A stretch of DNA of 7,765 nt from Chitinophagaceae bacterium (GTDB taxonomy: Bacteria; Bacteroidota; Bacteroidia; Chitinophagales; Chitinophagaceae). This document shows, in pieces, positions 1 through 6,147 of the stretch; position 1 is the stretch's first letter; every line of letters begins with the position of its first letter. The position numbers and the translations under genes are program-made. A model generated the notes under the pieces. The model did not search any database, was not told the origin of the DNA, and saw only the letters and a list, made by a program, of their open reading frames with translations. The DNA is taken from NCBI GenBank assembly GCA_008080615.1, contig VIKJ01000049.1, positions 1 to 7,765 of the forward strand. The letters run 5' to 3'.

Positions 1-1051
1 CTGGTCTATTTAATAGCGGATCTGATTTTAAAAATGCATTGGCTTCTAAAGGGCTATTCCCCAATGGGCCTTTTTTAAATAAAAGATGCTGAATCACCGC
101 CTTGGTCATATTCCATTTCTTCAACAAAGAATTACCTGTTTCTGTATTAGCAGTGGCGCTAACTCCACTCCAAAAATGATCTTGTAAATTTTTTCCTACA
201 CCCGGTAATGCCATTAAAACATCAATTCCTACTCGCTTCAATTCTGTGGGGTCTCCAATACCAGAAAGCATTAATATTTGAGGGCTTTGAATAGCTCCTG
301 CTGCTACAATTACTTCTCCAGAACAATTGATACGCTCAGAATTAGAATAAATGGTTAAAGCCTCAATTCCAACAGCCATTCCATTTTCAATGATTACCCG
401 CTTTACCAACATCTTGGTTTTTACAGTAAGGTTGGATCTTTTTAAAACAGGGTTTAAAAATGCAGCGGCTGTACTATGTCGTTTATTGTTTTTTATAGTG
501 AATTGCAATAAATGAGCACCCTCTTGAACCGCCCCATTGTAATCCCCGTTTTTTTCTATGCCTATTTGCTCGCATGCATCTACAAATGCAGTAGCAAAAG
601 GGCTAGGTTGTTGAGAATAGGTTACAGAAAGCGGACCATCCTGACCATGATATTCCGAAAAAATATCGGCATTGTTTTCTGATTTTTTAAAATAGGGCAA
701 TACTTCTTCAAAACTCCAACCGGTATTACCCAATGCAGCCCATTCATCAAAATCGGCTTTATTACCCCTTACATATGCCATAGCATTGGTAGAACTACTA
801 CCGCCCAAGGTTTTTCCTCTGGGGATGTACAATCTTCTATTGTCTACATTTTTTTGAGGCTCCGACCAAAACTGCCAATCTACAGCTGTTCTATTTAATT
901 TGGTATAAGCACCTGGAATATGAATTTCCATTTTCGTATCCCTATCTCCTGCTTCAATCAATAATACTTTTTTAGAAGTATCTTCAGACAATCGGTTGGC
1001 TAAAACGCATCCTGCAGAGCCCGCTCCGATAATAATATAGTCGTAAGTCAT
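1..1051 (-). CDS. GMC-family FAD-dependent oxidoreductase (choline dehydrogenase-like), C-terminus outside window
   Basis: The minus strand is open from an ATG at 1051 to the window edge, giving 350 codons and no stop. The protein begins MTYDYIIIGAGSAG, a Rossmann dinucleotide-binding motif (G9-x-G11-x-x-G14) for the ADP part of FAD, and an acidic residue follows the second strand (LIEAG, 31-35). GMC signature 1 lies at about 79-93 (GKTLGGSSSTNAMAY) and signature 2 at about 252-266 (GAIQSPQILMLSGIG). GMC enzymes oxidise alcohols, choline, sugars or similar substrates using FAD. Family members run to about 530-560 residues, so roughly the last third, with the catalytic His and His/Asn pair, is missing; substrate cannot be assigned. 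The truncation comes from the window edge, not from a mutation. No signal peptide is seen, so it is probably cytoplasmic. T88 occupies a slot that is normally aliphatic in signature 1. It is divergent from the carboxylase gene, with a 53-base spacer. Confidence 0.93.
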   Translation of the reverse strand, partial: MTYDYIIIGAGSAGCVLANRLSEDTSKKVLLIEAGDRDTKMEIHIPGAYTKLNRTAVDWQFWSEPQKNVDNRRLYIPRGKTLGGSSSTNAMAYVRGNKADFDEWAALGNTGWSFEEVLPYFKKSENNADIFSEYHGQDGPLSVTYSQQPSPFATAFVDACEQIGIEKNGDYNGAVQEGAHLLQFTIKNNKRHSTAAAFLNPVLKRSNLTVKTKMLVKRVIIENGMAVGIEALTIYSNSERINCSGEVIVAAGAIQSPQILMLSGIGDPTELKRVGIDVLMALPGVGKNLQDHFWSGVSATANTETGNSLLKKWNMTKAVIQHLLFKKGPLGNSPLEANAFLKSDPLLNRP

Positions 1052-1077
1052 GGGATAAATATAACTAAAACTACCCC

Positions 1078-1085
1078 TATATTTG
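1078..1085 (+). promoter_or_regulatory. Candidate Bacteroidota-type -7 box (TAnnTTTG) for the carboxylase gene
   Basis: TATATTTG matches the Bacteroidota -7 consensus TAnnTTTG exactly and ends 19 bases before the ATG at 1105, implying a leader of roughly a dozen bases. No TTTG-like -33 element is visible at the expected distance upstream, so the call rests on the -7 box and its position alone. AT-rich sequence makes chance matches common. Confidence 0.45.
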
Positions 1086-1091
1086 TAAACT

Positions 1092-1101
1092 AACAATTGT
1101 T
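1092..1101. promoter_or_regulatory. Perfect 10-base palindrome in the leader of the carboxylase gene
   Basis: AACAATTGTT is a perfect palindrome between the candidate -7 box and the ATG at 1105. It would cover the predicted transcription start, a place where a repressor could bind. It is short and AT-rich, and I know of no regulator with this site, so an operator role is only a possibility. Confidence 0.2.
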
Positions 1102-1104
1102 CGT

Positions 1105-2733
1105 ATGAATATTGAAGCAAATAAGAATGAAGATTGGATGAAACTAATGCTTGCTGAAGTGAATCAGCAAATGGAAAAAATAAAATTAGGGGGAGGGAAA
1201 AAAACAATTGAAAAACAACATGAGCGCAATAAATTAACAGCAAGGGAACGCATTGATTATTTATGCGATAAAGACCAGTCTTTTGTAGAAATCGGAGGCT
1301 TTGCTGGGCATAATATGTACGAGGAAGAAGGTGGTTGCGCCGCTGGCGGAACGGTTGCAGGAATTGGATATGTGGCAGGGCGTCAATGTGTAATTGTTGC
1401 CAATGACCAAACCGTTAAAGCGGGTGCATGGTTTCCTATTACCGGAAAGAAAAATTTAAGGATGCAAGAAATTGCAATGGAGAATAGATTACCCATTATT
1501 TATTTAGTAGATAGTGCAGGTGTGTTTTTACCCATGCAAGATGAAATTTTTCCAGACAAAGAACATTTTGGTAGAATCTTTAGAAATAATGCGCGCATGA
1601 GTGCGATGGGTATTACTCAAATTGCTGCAGTAATGGGTGCCTGTGTTGCTGGTGGAGCATATTTGCCTATTATGAGTGATGAAACATTAATGGTAGAAGG
1701 TAACGGAAGTATTTTTTTAGCTGGATCCTATTTGGTAAAAGCAGCTATTGGCGAAACGATAGATAATGAAACATTAGGAGGCGCTATTACACATACAGAA
1801 ATTAGTGGCATTGCAGATTATAAATTTAAAACAGAACAAGATTGCTTAGATCATATTAAAAAGATCATGAGCAAAATGGCTGCACCTGCAAGTGCGGGCT
1901 TCAATAGAATTGCTGCGAAAGATCCTATTAAAAGTATCAACAGCATTTATGAAATTATTCCCGAAGGAAATTTAAAGCCCTATGATATGCTCGAGATTAT
2001 CGAGCGATTGGTAGACAATAGCGAGTTTGAACAATTTAAACAAGATTACGGCAAAACCATTTTATGTGGCTATGCGCGTATCAATGGATGGGCCGTGGGT
2101 ATTGTAGCCAATCAACGATTGGTTTGTAAAAGCAAGAAAGGAGAAATGCAAATTGGGGGTGTTATTTACAATGATAGTGCAGATAAATCTGCCCGATTTA
2201 TTATGAATTGTAATCAGAAAAAGATTCCACTTATTTTTTTACAAGACGTTACGGGCTTTATGGTTGGTAGTAGAAGTGAACATAGTGGAATTATAAAAGA
2301 CGGTGCTAAAATGGTAAATGCGGTTGCCAATTCGGTAGTACCAAAAATTACCATTGTTGTAGGCAATAGTTATGGGGCTGGAAATTATGCCATGTGCGGA
2401 AAAGCATATGATCCTCGATTTATTTTTGCATGGCCCTCTGCAAAAATTGCAGTGATGGGTGGAGATCAAGCAGCAAAAACATTAGCACAAATTCAGGTGG
2501 CAACCATGAAGGCTAAGGGTAAAGAAGTTACTGCAGAGGAAGAAAAATTATTACTCGATACCATTAAGGATCGTTACTATAAGCAAACCACGCCTTATTA
2601 TGCTGCCGCAAGATTATGGGTTGATGGTATTATTGATCCTGCAGATACTAGAAAAGTTATTACAGAAAGTTTAATTGCAGCCAATCAAAATCCAAACATC
2701 GATTCTTTTAGCACAGGTGTTTTTCAGGTGTAA
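1105..2733 (+). CDS. Acyl-CoA carboxylase carboxyltransferase beta subunit, methylcrotonyl-CoA carboxylase-like
   Basis: This 542-residue protein has the full length of biotin-dependent acyl-CoA carboxylase beta subunits. It would transfer CO2 from carboxybiotin on the alpha subunit to an acyl-CoA; in MCC the substrate is 3-methylcrotonyl-CoA from leucine breakdown. The N-terminal carboxyltransferase half carries the oxyanion-hole region VAGGAY (181-186), preceded by LVDSAGVFLP (134-143) and FPDKEHFGRIF (149-159), the latter resembling MCC more than propionyl-CoA carboxylase. The C-terminal half has DVTGFMVG (381-388), GIIKDGAKMV (395-404) and SYGAGNYAMCG (422-432), and the end GVFQV resembles the MCC ending GVFRM. 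MCC-like specificity is inferred from these motifs; geranyl-CoA or another acyl-CoA carboxylase is not excluded. No biotin carboxylase/biotin carrier alpha subunit lies in the window, so the partner must be encoded elsewhere. No Shine-Dalgarno is present. rnhA follows 23 bases downstream on the same strand. Confidence 0.93.
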   Translation: MNIEANKNEDWMKLMLAEVNQQMEKIKLGGGKKTIEKQHERNKLTARERIDYLCDKDQSFVEIGGFAGHNMYEEEGGCAAGGTVAGIGYVAGRQCVIVANDQTVKAGAWFPITGKKNLRMQEIAMENRLPIIYLVDSAGVFLPMQDEIFPDKEHFGRIFRNNARMSAMGITQIAAVMGACVAGGAYLPIMSDETLMVEGNGSIFLAGSYLVKAAIGETIDNETLGGAITHTEISGIADYKFKTEQDCLDHIKKIMSKMAAPASAGFNRIAAKDPIKSINSIYEIIPEGNLKPYDMLEIIERLVDNSEFEQFKQDYGKTILCGYARINGWAVGIVANQRLVCKSKKGEMQIGGVIYNDSADKSARFIMNCNQKKIPLIFLQDVTGFMVGSRSEHSGIIKDGAKMVNAVANSVVPKITIVVGNSYGAGNYAMCGKAYDPRFIFAWPSAKIAVMGGDQAAKTLAQIQVATMKAKGKEVTAEEEKLLLDTIKDRYYKQTTPYYAAARLWVDGIIDPADTRKVITESLIAANQNPNIDSFSTGVFQV

Positions 2734-2756
2734 TTTTTTTAGTGTTAATTTGCTAA

Positions 2757-3227
2757 ATGTCTCATCCTCTTAATATTTACACCGATGGAGCAGCCAGAGG
2801 CAATCCTGGCCCAGGTGGTTATGGCATTGTATTGCTTTGGGGTAACAAACAAAAAGAAATTGCTGCAGGTTATAGATTAACAACCAATAATCGAATGGAA
2901 CTGCTTGCAGTAATTGTTGCGCTTCAATCCCTAACTAAAAACGATATTCCTGTTACCATTTATACCGATAGTAAATATATAGTAGACAGTGTTCAAAAAA
3001 AATGGCTAAATAATTGGATCAAAACCGATTTTAAAGGCGGTAAAAAAAATAAAGACTTGTGGATTCAATACTACGATTTATCCAAGCAGTTTAAGGTTCA
3101 ATTTGTGTGGGTAAAAGGGCATGCAGATAACCCATACAATAATCGATGCGATGAATTAGCCACAAGCGCTGCTGATGGCAAACATCTATTGATAGATAAG
3201 GCTTATGAAGCAGGTATCAATGATTAA
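2757..3227 (+). CDS. rnhA: Ribonuclease HI
   Basis: A cytoplasmic endonuclease that cuts the RNA strand of RNA-DNA hybrids, removing primers and R-loops. At 156 residues it is the normal single-domain bacterial length. The four catalytic carboxylates are in place: D10 in IYTDGAARGNPG, E48 in NNRMELLAV, D71 in IYTDSKY and D132 in NRCDELA, plus the conserved His (H122 in VKGHADN). The basic, Trp-containing segment at about 81-99 (KKWLNNWIKTDFKGGKKNK) corresponds to the handle/basic protrusion that binds the hybrid. The start at 2757 begins directly with the first beta strand, so no extension is needed. The gene lies 23 bases after the carboxylase stop and may be co-transcribed. The spacer contains TTAATTTG, one mismatch from a TAnnTTTG -7 box, so a separate promoter is possible but weak. 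Confidence 0.97.
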   Translation: MSHPLNIYTDGAARGNPGPGGYGIVLLWGNKQKEIAAGYRLTTNNRMELLAVIVALQSLTKNDIPVTIYTDSKYIVDSVQKKWLNNWIKTDFKGGKKNKDLWIQYYDLSKQFKVQFVWVKGHADNPYNNRCDELATSAADGKHLLIDKAYEAGIND

Positions 3228-3260
3228 TGCATACATTAACAGCCACTACATTAGCTGAAA

Positions 3261-3304
3261 CTTCATACAATAATGAAGCACTACAACACTAACTGATTGT
3301 TGTA
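3261..3304. terminator. Two small inverted repeats between convergent genes, possible weak terminators
   Basis: The 102-base spacer between rnhA and the convergent DUF6580 gene has two adjacent hairpin-capable repeats. One is CTTCAT/ATGAAG (3261-3266 with 3273-3278, 6-base loop); the other is TACAACA/TGTTGTA (3282-3288 with 3298-3304, 9-base loop). The stems are AT-rich and neither is followed by a proper T run on either strand, so termination here is inferred mainly from location. Nothing else is recognisable in the spacer. Confidence 0.3.
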
Positions 3305-3329
3305 ATCGAACTTTTAAATCAATTGAAAT

Positions 3330-3893
3330 TTACGCAAGCTTTTTACTAGATGCAGTGCTACTAATCAAAGAATAAACGCCAAATAAAACGGCACTGAACA
3401 AGAGCGTTGAATAAATGCTATTGGGGTAAAATGGTAAACCATCTGCATAGCAAGCCATTAATCCAGCCATTGTTTTTGGATGTCCCCAGCCTCCACCACC
3501 AAGCCATACCATACCGTTAGAAACGATAAAAAATACAGTTGGAGCAGCAACTGAAGTACCCAAGATAGCAAGGATATTGTTTTTCTTTATAAGGAACCCA
3601 AAACAAGTAAGGGAGATAATTAATAAATAATTTTTCCATTGTCCACCATAGAATCCAGCAATTTCGGATAACCCATTGATGTACAATAATTGATAAATAC
3701 CATCAGATACAAGCATGGAAATCAATGGCAATAAAAAAGCCACTTTTTTGTTGTTCATAAACAATGAGCCTGCAAAAATGGCTACAGCCATCTGTGGTGC
3801 AAAACCCAACGGTCTATTTGGAAATACTCTATACAAAGCAGTTGCTAAAATCATTAAACTCAGCGCAACAATAAAATTCTTATTCGTTTTCAT
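3330..3893 (-). CDS. DUF6580-family integral membrane protein, putative transport protein
   Basis: A 187-residue hydrophobic protein with about six predicted membrane segments, near residues 7-23, 33-47, 50-70, 88-103, 106-131 and 159-178. Family-like blocks are the NRPLGFAPQMA loop (26-36), LLPLISMLVSDGIYQLLY (54-71), the Gly-rich VWLGGGGWGHPKTMAGL (129-145), and ACYADGLPFYPNSIYSTLLFS (147-167), where the CY and PFYPNS residues match what I recall as the most conserved part of DUF6580. Databases label the family a putative transport protein. The compact six-helix layout recalls the S component of ECF vitamin transporters, but that is inference and no substrate can be read. No ECF ATPase, T component, TonB receptor or riboswitch is nearby. 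The gene lies 76 bases downstream of manA on the same strand, with its own candidate -7 box in between, so it may be transcribed separately. Confidence 0.8.
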   Translation of the reverse strand: MKTNKNFIVALSLMILATALYRVFPNRPLGFAPQMAVAIFAGSLFMNNKKVAFLLPLISMLVSDGIYQLLYINGLSEIAGFYGGQWKNYLLIISLTCFGFLIKKNNILAILGTSVAAPTVFFIVSNGMVWLGGGGWGHPKTMAGLMACYADGLPFYPNSIYSTLLFSAVLFGVYSLISSTASSKKLA

Positions 3894-3910
3894 TCATCTT
3901 AGTTTCACAA

Positions 3911-3918
3911 CAAAAATA
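3911..3918 (-). promoter_or_regulatory. Candidate TAnnTTTG -7 box for the DUF6580 gene
   Basis: Read on the minus strand the site is TATTTTTG, an exact TAnnTTTG match whose 3' end lies 17 bases before the ATG at 3893. The spacing resembles that of the candidate box ahead of the carboxylase gene. A TTG occurs about 25 bases upstream, somewhat far for the usual -33 element. It suggests that the DUF6580 gene can be transcribed independently of manA. Confidence 0.4.
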
Positions 3919-3969
3919 GGCGTAAAACCAATTGCACCCATTTCAATTTTACCCAGTATGTGAATAAGC

Positions 3970-5178
3970 TTAGCTATTGGGCACAAAAGCCTTAAAAAGC
4001 GTGCAATTTCCAGAGGCATACAATTCATATTCCGCACCCGGCAATAGGGCCAAAACCTCTCCCCGCTTTAATACTAAACTATTATTTACCAATGCCCCAC
4101 CCTCGGTAACAATCATTATTTCTAGCGATTCGGCCGTGGCTTGATACTCAGTGCCAGCAGTAAGCTCTATTTTACTAATGCCAAAATCGGGCACAGGACA
4201 TGGATAAATTTTTTCTCCAACCCTCCCTGGTACCCCTTTCATTACGTCGGGAACAATTTCCTCAAAAGAAGTATGTTTCATCAACTCGGGCACATCCACA
4301 TGCTTGGGGGTTAATCCACCCCTTAGTACATTGTCGCTATTGGCCATTAACTCTATATTTTGCCCTTCCAAATAAGCATGGGGCACTCCTGCATGTTGAA
4401 ATATAGCTTCCCCTGGATTAATTTGAACAATATTGAAAAAGTAAATAGAGAAAATACCTCTATCCAAATCTCCACTTAAATCTTTTCCTTCATATAGTTT
4501 AGCAGCCCACCATCCTGGTTCTGTTCTGGATAATTTACCATCCAACTTATGGCGTATTTCGCGCTTTACCAATGGAAGTAAAATAGTATTGGCATCCGCC
4601 TGATCCATTTCCATCACAAATTGATACAAGGCCTTGATACCTTCTTTTTTAAACAAAGTTAGCAGCACCCTTAATTCTGGGGTATTTTCTAATGTGGCTT
4701 CTAAATCGGCTTTTTGCTTAAATCCGTGTAATAACCAAAAATCACTGAGGGCCACCATTATTTCGGGCTTATGGTTGCGGTCTTTATAATTTCTGTAAGG
4801 CGCATGTATAGAAATTCCTGCAGCTTCTTCTTTATCGAATCCTTTTTCTGCCTCTTCCTTGGTAGGATGTACTTGTATAGATAACATATCATGTACATCT
4901 AACACTTTAAATAAATAAGGCAGCTCTCCAAATTTATTATAAACTGCTTCTGTAATGGTTTTAGCCGGATTCGATTTAATTAACTGATCTAATGTTCCCA
5001 ACTCCCCATTAAGATGAAATGTAGCTGGGGCCGAGGGATGCGCACCCATCCAATATTCTGCACAAGGTTTATTGGTATCATTATGGTCTCCTATTAATTC
5101 TGGAATAAACGAGTGTCCTCCCCAAGCATAATGCTGTACCACTCCTTTTAGCTTAAAAATCCGTTCATTAGTCGTCAT
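3970..5178 (-). CDS. manA: Mannose-6-phosphate isomerase, class I
   Basis: A zinc enzyme interconverting mannose 6-phosphate and fructose 6-phosphate, linking mannose use and GDP-mannose supply for glycans to glycolysis; cytoplasmic. With the start at 5178 the protein has 402 residues, close to the roughly 390 of class I enzymes. Zinc ligands fit the family: Q102 and H104 in SIQVHPTKEEAEKG, E139 in NHKPEIMVAL and H267 in GVPHAYLEG. The catalytic Arg is R286 in SDNVLRGGLTPKHVD. The N-terminal block LKGVVQHYAWGGHSF (10-24) is typical. The frame is open upstream to an ATG at 5232, but the 18 extra residues match nothing in the family and would nearly reach the divergent yraN start, so MTTNERIFKLKG is preferred. 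No Shine-Dalgarno is seen. The 64-base spacer shared with yraN must hold both promoters, but I could not identify a convincing -33/-7 pair. Confidence 0.95.
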   Translation of the reverse strand: MTTNERIFKLKGVVQHYAWGGHSFIPELIGDHNDTNKPCAEYWMGAHPSAPATFHLNGELGTLDQLIKSNPAKTITEAVYNKFGELPYLFKVLDVHDMLSIQVHPTKEEAEKGFDKEEAAGISIHAPYRNYKDRNHKPEIMVALSDFWLLHGFKQKADLEATLENTPELRVLLTLFKKEGIKALYQFVMEMDQADANTILLPLVKREIRHKLDGKLSRTEPGWWAAKLYEGKDLSGDLDRGIFSIYFFNIVQINPGEAIFQHAGVPHAYLEGQNIELMANSDNVLRGGLTPKHVDVPELMKHTSFEEIVPDVMKGVPGRVGEKIYPCPVPDFGISKIELTAGTEYQATAESLEIMIVTEGGALVNNSLVLKRGEVLALLPGAEYELYASGNCTLFKAFVPNS

Positions 5179-5242
5179 AATCAGGTATTTATTCTTGTGT
5201 ATAACGATTGAATTGGCAATATCTTGTATCAATTGTTATGAA

Positions 5243-5602
5243 ATGGAACAACAAAATCAAATAACAGGGAAAAAAGGAGAAGATATTGCCTGCAACTATC
5301 TAGAAAACAAGGGATACCATATTCTTGCCCGTAATTGGCGTCATAAACATTATGAGGTAGATATTATTGCTGCTAAAAATAAAATACTACACTTTGTAGA
5401 GGTAAAAACCCGAAATGGGTTACGATTTGGTTATCCCGAAGAATGCATCGGTAAAGAAAAAATGCAATTTTTAAAGAATGCGGCTTCAGCCTACCAATAC
5501 CAACATCCCAATTGGAAATATATTCAATTTGATGTGATTGCTATAACATTAGATGGTAATCAGACCAAAGAAATATTCCTTTTTGAAGATGTTTATTTTT
5601 AG
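5243..5602 (+). CDS. yraN: YraN/UPF0102-family protein with an endonuclease-like fold
   Basis: The 119-residue product matches UPF0102 in length and layout: GKKGEDIACNYLENKGYHILARNWR (9-33), then the PD-(D/E)XK-like core with E38-x-D40 (YEVDIIA), followed by FVEVKTR (51-57) with E53 and K55, then FGYPEECIGKEK (62-73) and a closing QFDVIAI strand (95-101). The family has a Holliday-junction-resolvase-like nuclease fold; its cellular role is not settled. The usual GEIDLI motif reads YEVDII here, with Gly replaced by Tyr but the acidic residues kept. An ATG at 5195 is in frame, but its 16 extra residues are Cys/Ile-rich, unlike the family, and would run into the manA upstream region. The start at 5243 gives the normal N-terminus. 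The gene ends at the strong terminator at 5662-5698. Confidence 0.92.
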   Translation: MEQQNQITGKKGEDIACNYLENKGYHILARNWRHKHYEVDIIAAKNKILHFVEVKTRNGLRFGYPEECIGKEKMQFLKNAASAYQYQHPNWKYIQFDVIAITLDGNQTKEIFLFEDVYF

Positions 5603-5661
5603 CTCCATTAAACCTTTGGCTACATTCAGCGTCTAATTCATTATTTAGCATCATCGAGGGG

Positions 5662-5698
5662 TAAAGGGTAGCTTGGCAACAAGTGCCCTTTATTTTTT
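5662..5698 (+). terminator. Intrinsic terminator of yraN with a GCAA tetraloop
   Basis: The left arm TAAAGGG (5662-5668) pairs with CCCTTTA (5686-5692). The inner stem CTTG (5672-5675) pairs with CAAG (5680-5683) around a GCAA loop of GNRA type. U-G and G-U wobbles and one bulged A join the two stems, giving about 13 pairs. Six Ts follow at 5693-5698, as in a classic plus-strand terminator. On the minus strand no good T run follows the stem, so it is weaker in that direction. The stop codon of the convergent DUF486 gene (5690-5692) lies inside the right arm. Confidence 0.85.
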
Positions 5699-6022
5699 AA
5701 AGGCAAAATAAACTGCCCCAATCATAAACAAAAAGCTAATCAGATACTTGTTTTCAAAAGGCTCTTTTAAGTACACAACTGCAAATACAGTAAACACAAT
5801 TAAGGTGATGATTTCTTGGGTTATTTTTAATTGAAACCCATTTAACCCGTTGCCATATCCAATTCTATTCGCAGGAACCATCAAGCAATACTCAAAGAAT
5901 GCTATACCCCAACTAATTAATATTGCTTTCCACAATGGCATCCCTTTATCCTTTAGATGTCCATACCATGCAATTGTCATAAATATATTTGACAATAAGA
6001 GCAGCGAAATGGTCTTTATCAT
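5690..6022 (-). CDS. DUF486 (DMT-superfamily) small membrane protein
   Basis: This 110-residue protein has four predicted membrane segments, near residues 3-20, 31-48, 69-86 and 92-108. It carries the DUF486 hallmarks: SNIFMTIAWYGHLK (11-24), AILISWGIAFFEYCLMVPANRIGY (33-56), QLKITQEIITL (64-74) and the C-terminal AVYFAF. The family is placed in the drug/metabolite transporter superfamily next to the small four-helix transporters, which act as dimers in the inner membrane; a substrate for DUF486 is not established. Length and ends are normal for the family and the ATG at 6022 begins directly at the first helix. It converges with yraN and shares the region of that gene's terminator. Upstream on the minus strand, GAAATTTG and TAAATTTT are each one mismatch from a TAnnTTTG -7 box; neither is convincing. 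Confidence 0.92.
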   Translation of the reverse strand: MIKTISLLLLSNIFMTIAWYGHLKDKGMPLWKAILISWGIAFFEYCLMVPANRIGYGNGLNGFQLKITQEIITLIVFTVFAVVYLKEPFENKYLISFLFMIGAVYFAFKK

Positions 6023-6070
6023 AGTCTGAAAATTTACATGCCAAATTTCACGTAATTATTCCGACAAAAG

Positions 6071-6100
6071 GGCAATAAGTAGACAGTTTGCCACTTGTTG
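6071..6100. promoter_or_regulatory. Overlapping inverted repeats in a divergent spacer, candidate operator
   Basis: The 125-base spacer between the DUF486 gene (minus) and the 6148 gene (plus) contains a 22-base imperfect palindrome of form GGCAA-N3-GT-N2-AC-N3-TTGCC (6071-6092). A second, overlapping repeat pairs CAATAAGT (6073-6080) with ACTTGTTG (6093-6100), eight pairs including one G-U. A run of eight As follows at 6101-6108. The two foldings are mutually exclusive. A binding site for a dimeric regulator is plausible from shape and position, but no regulator gene is adjacent and this could be chance in AT-rich DNA. Confidence 0.3.
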
Positions 6101-6147
6101 AAAAAAAAGCATGAATCTTGTGCTATTTCATTTGTAAATTACTTCAA

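Noticed and set aside
2239..2469. 76-codon minus-strand ORF inside the carboxylase gene
   Set aside because: It lies wholly antisense to a conserved part of the carboxyltransferase, and its product has no recognisable features; a shadow frame.
3715..3963. 82-codon plus-strand ORF antisense to the start of the DUF6580 gene
   Set aside because: It overlaps a better-supported membrane protein gene for most of its length, and its extension into the spacer has no family-like sequence.
4200..4406. 68-codon plus-strand ORF inside manA
   Set aside because: It is antisense to the region encoding the zinc-binding His and catalytic Arg of ManA; a shadow frame.
5193..5242. Promoter pair for manA or yraN in the divergent spacer
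   Set aside because: Sequences such as TATCTTG come close to the -7 consensus, but none matches well with a -33 element at proper spacing, so no promoter is annotated.
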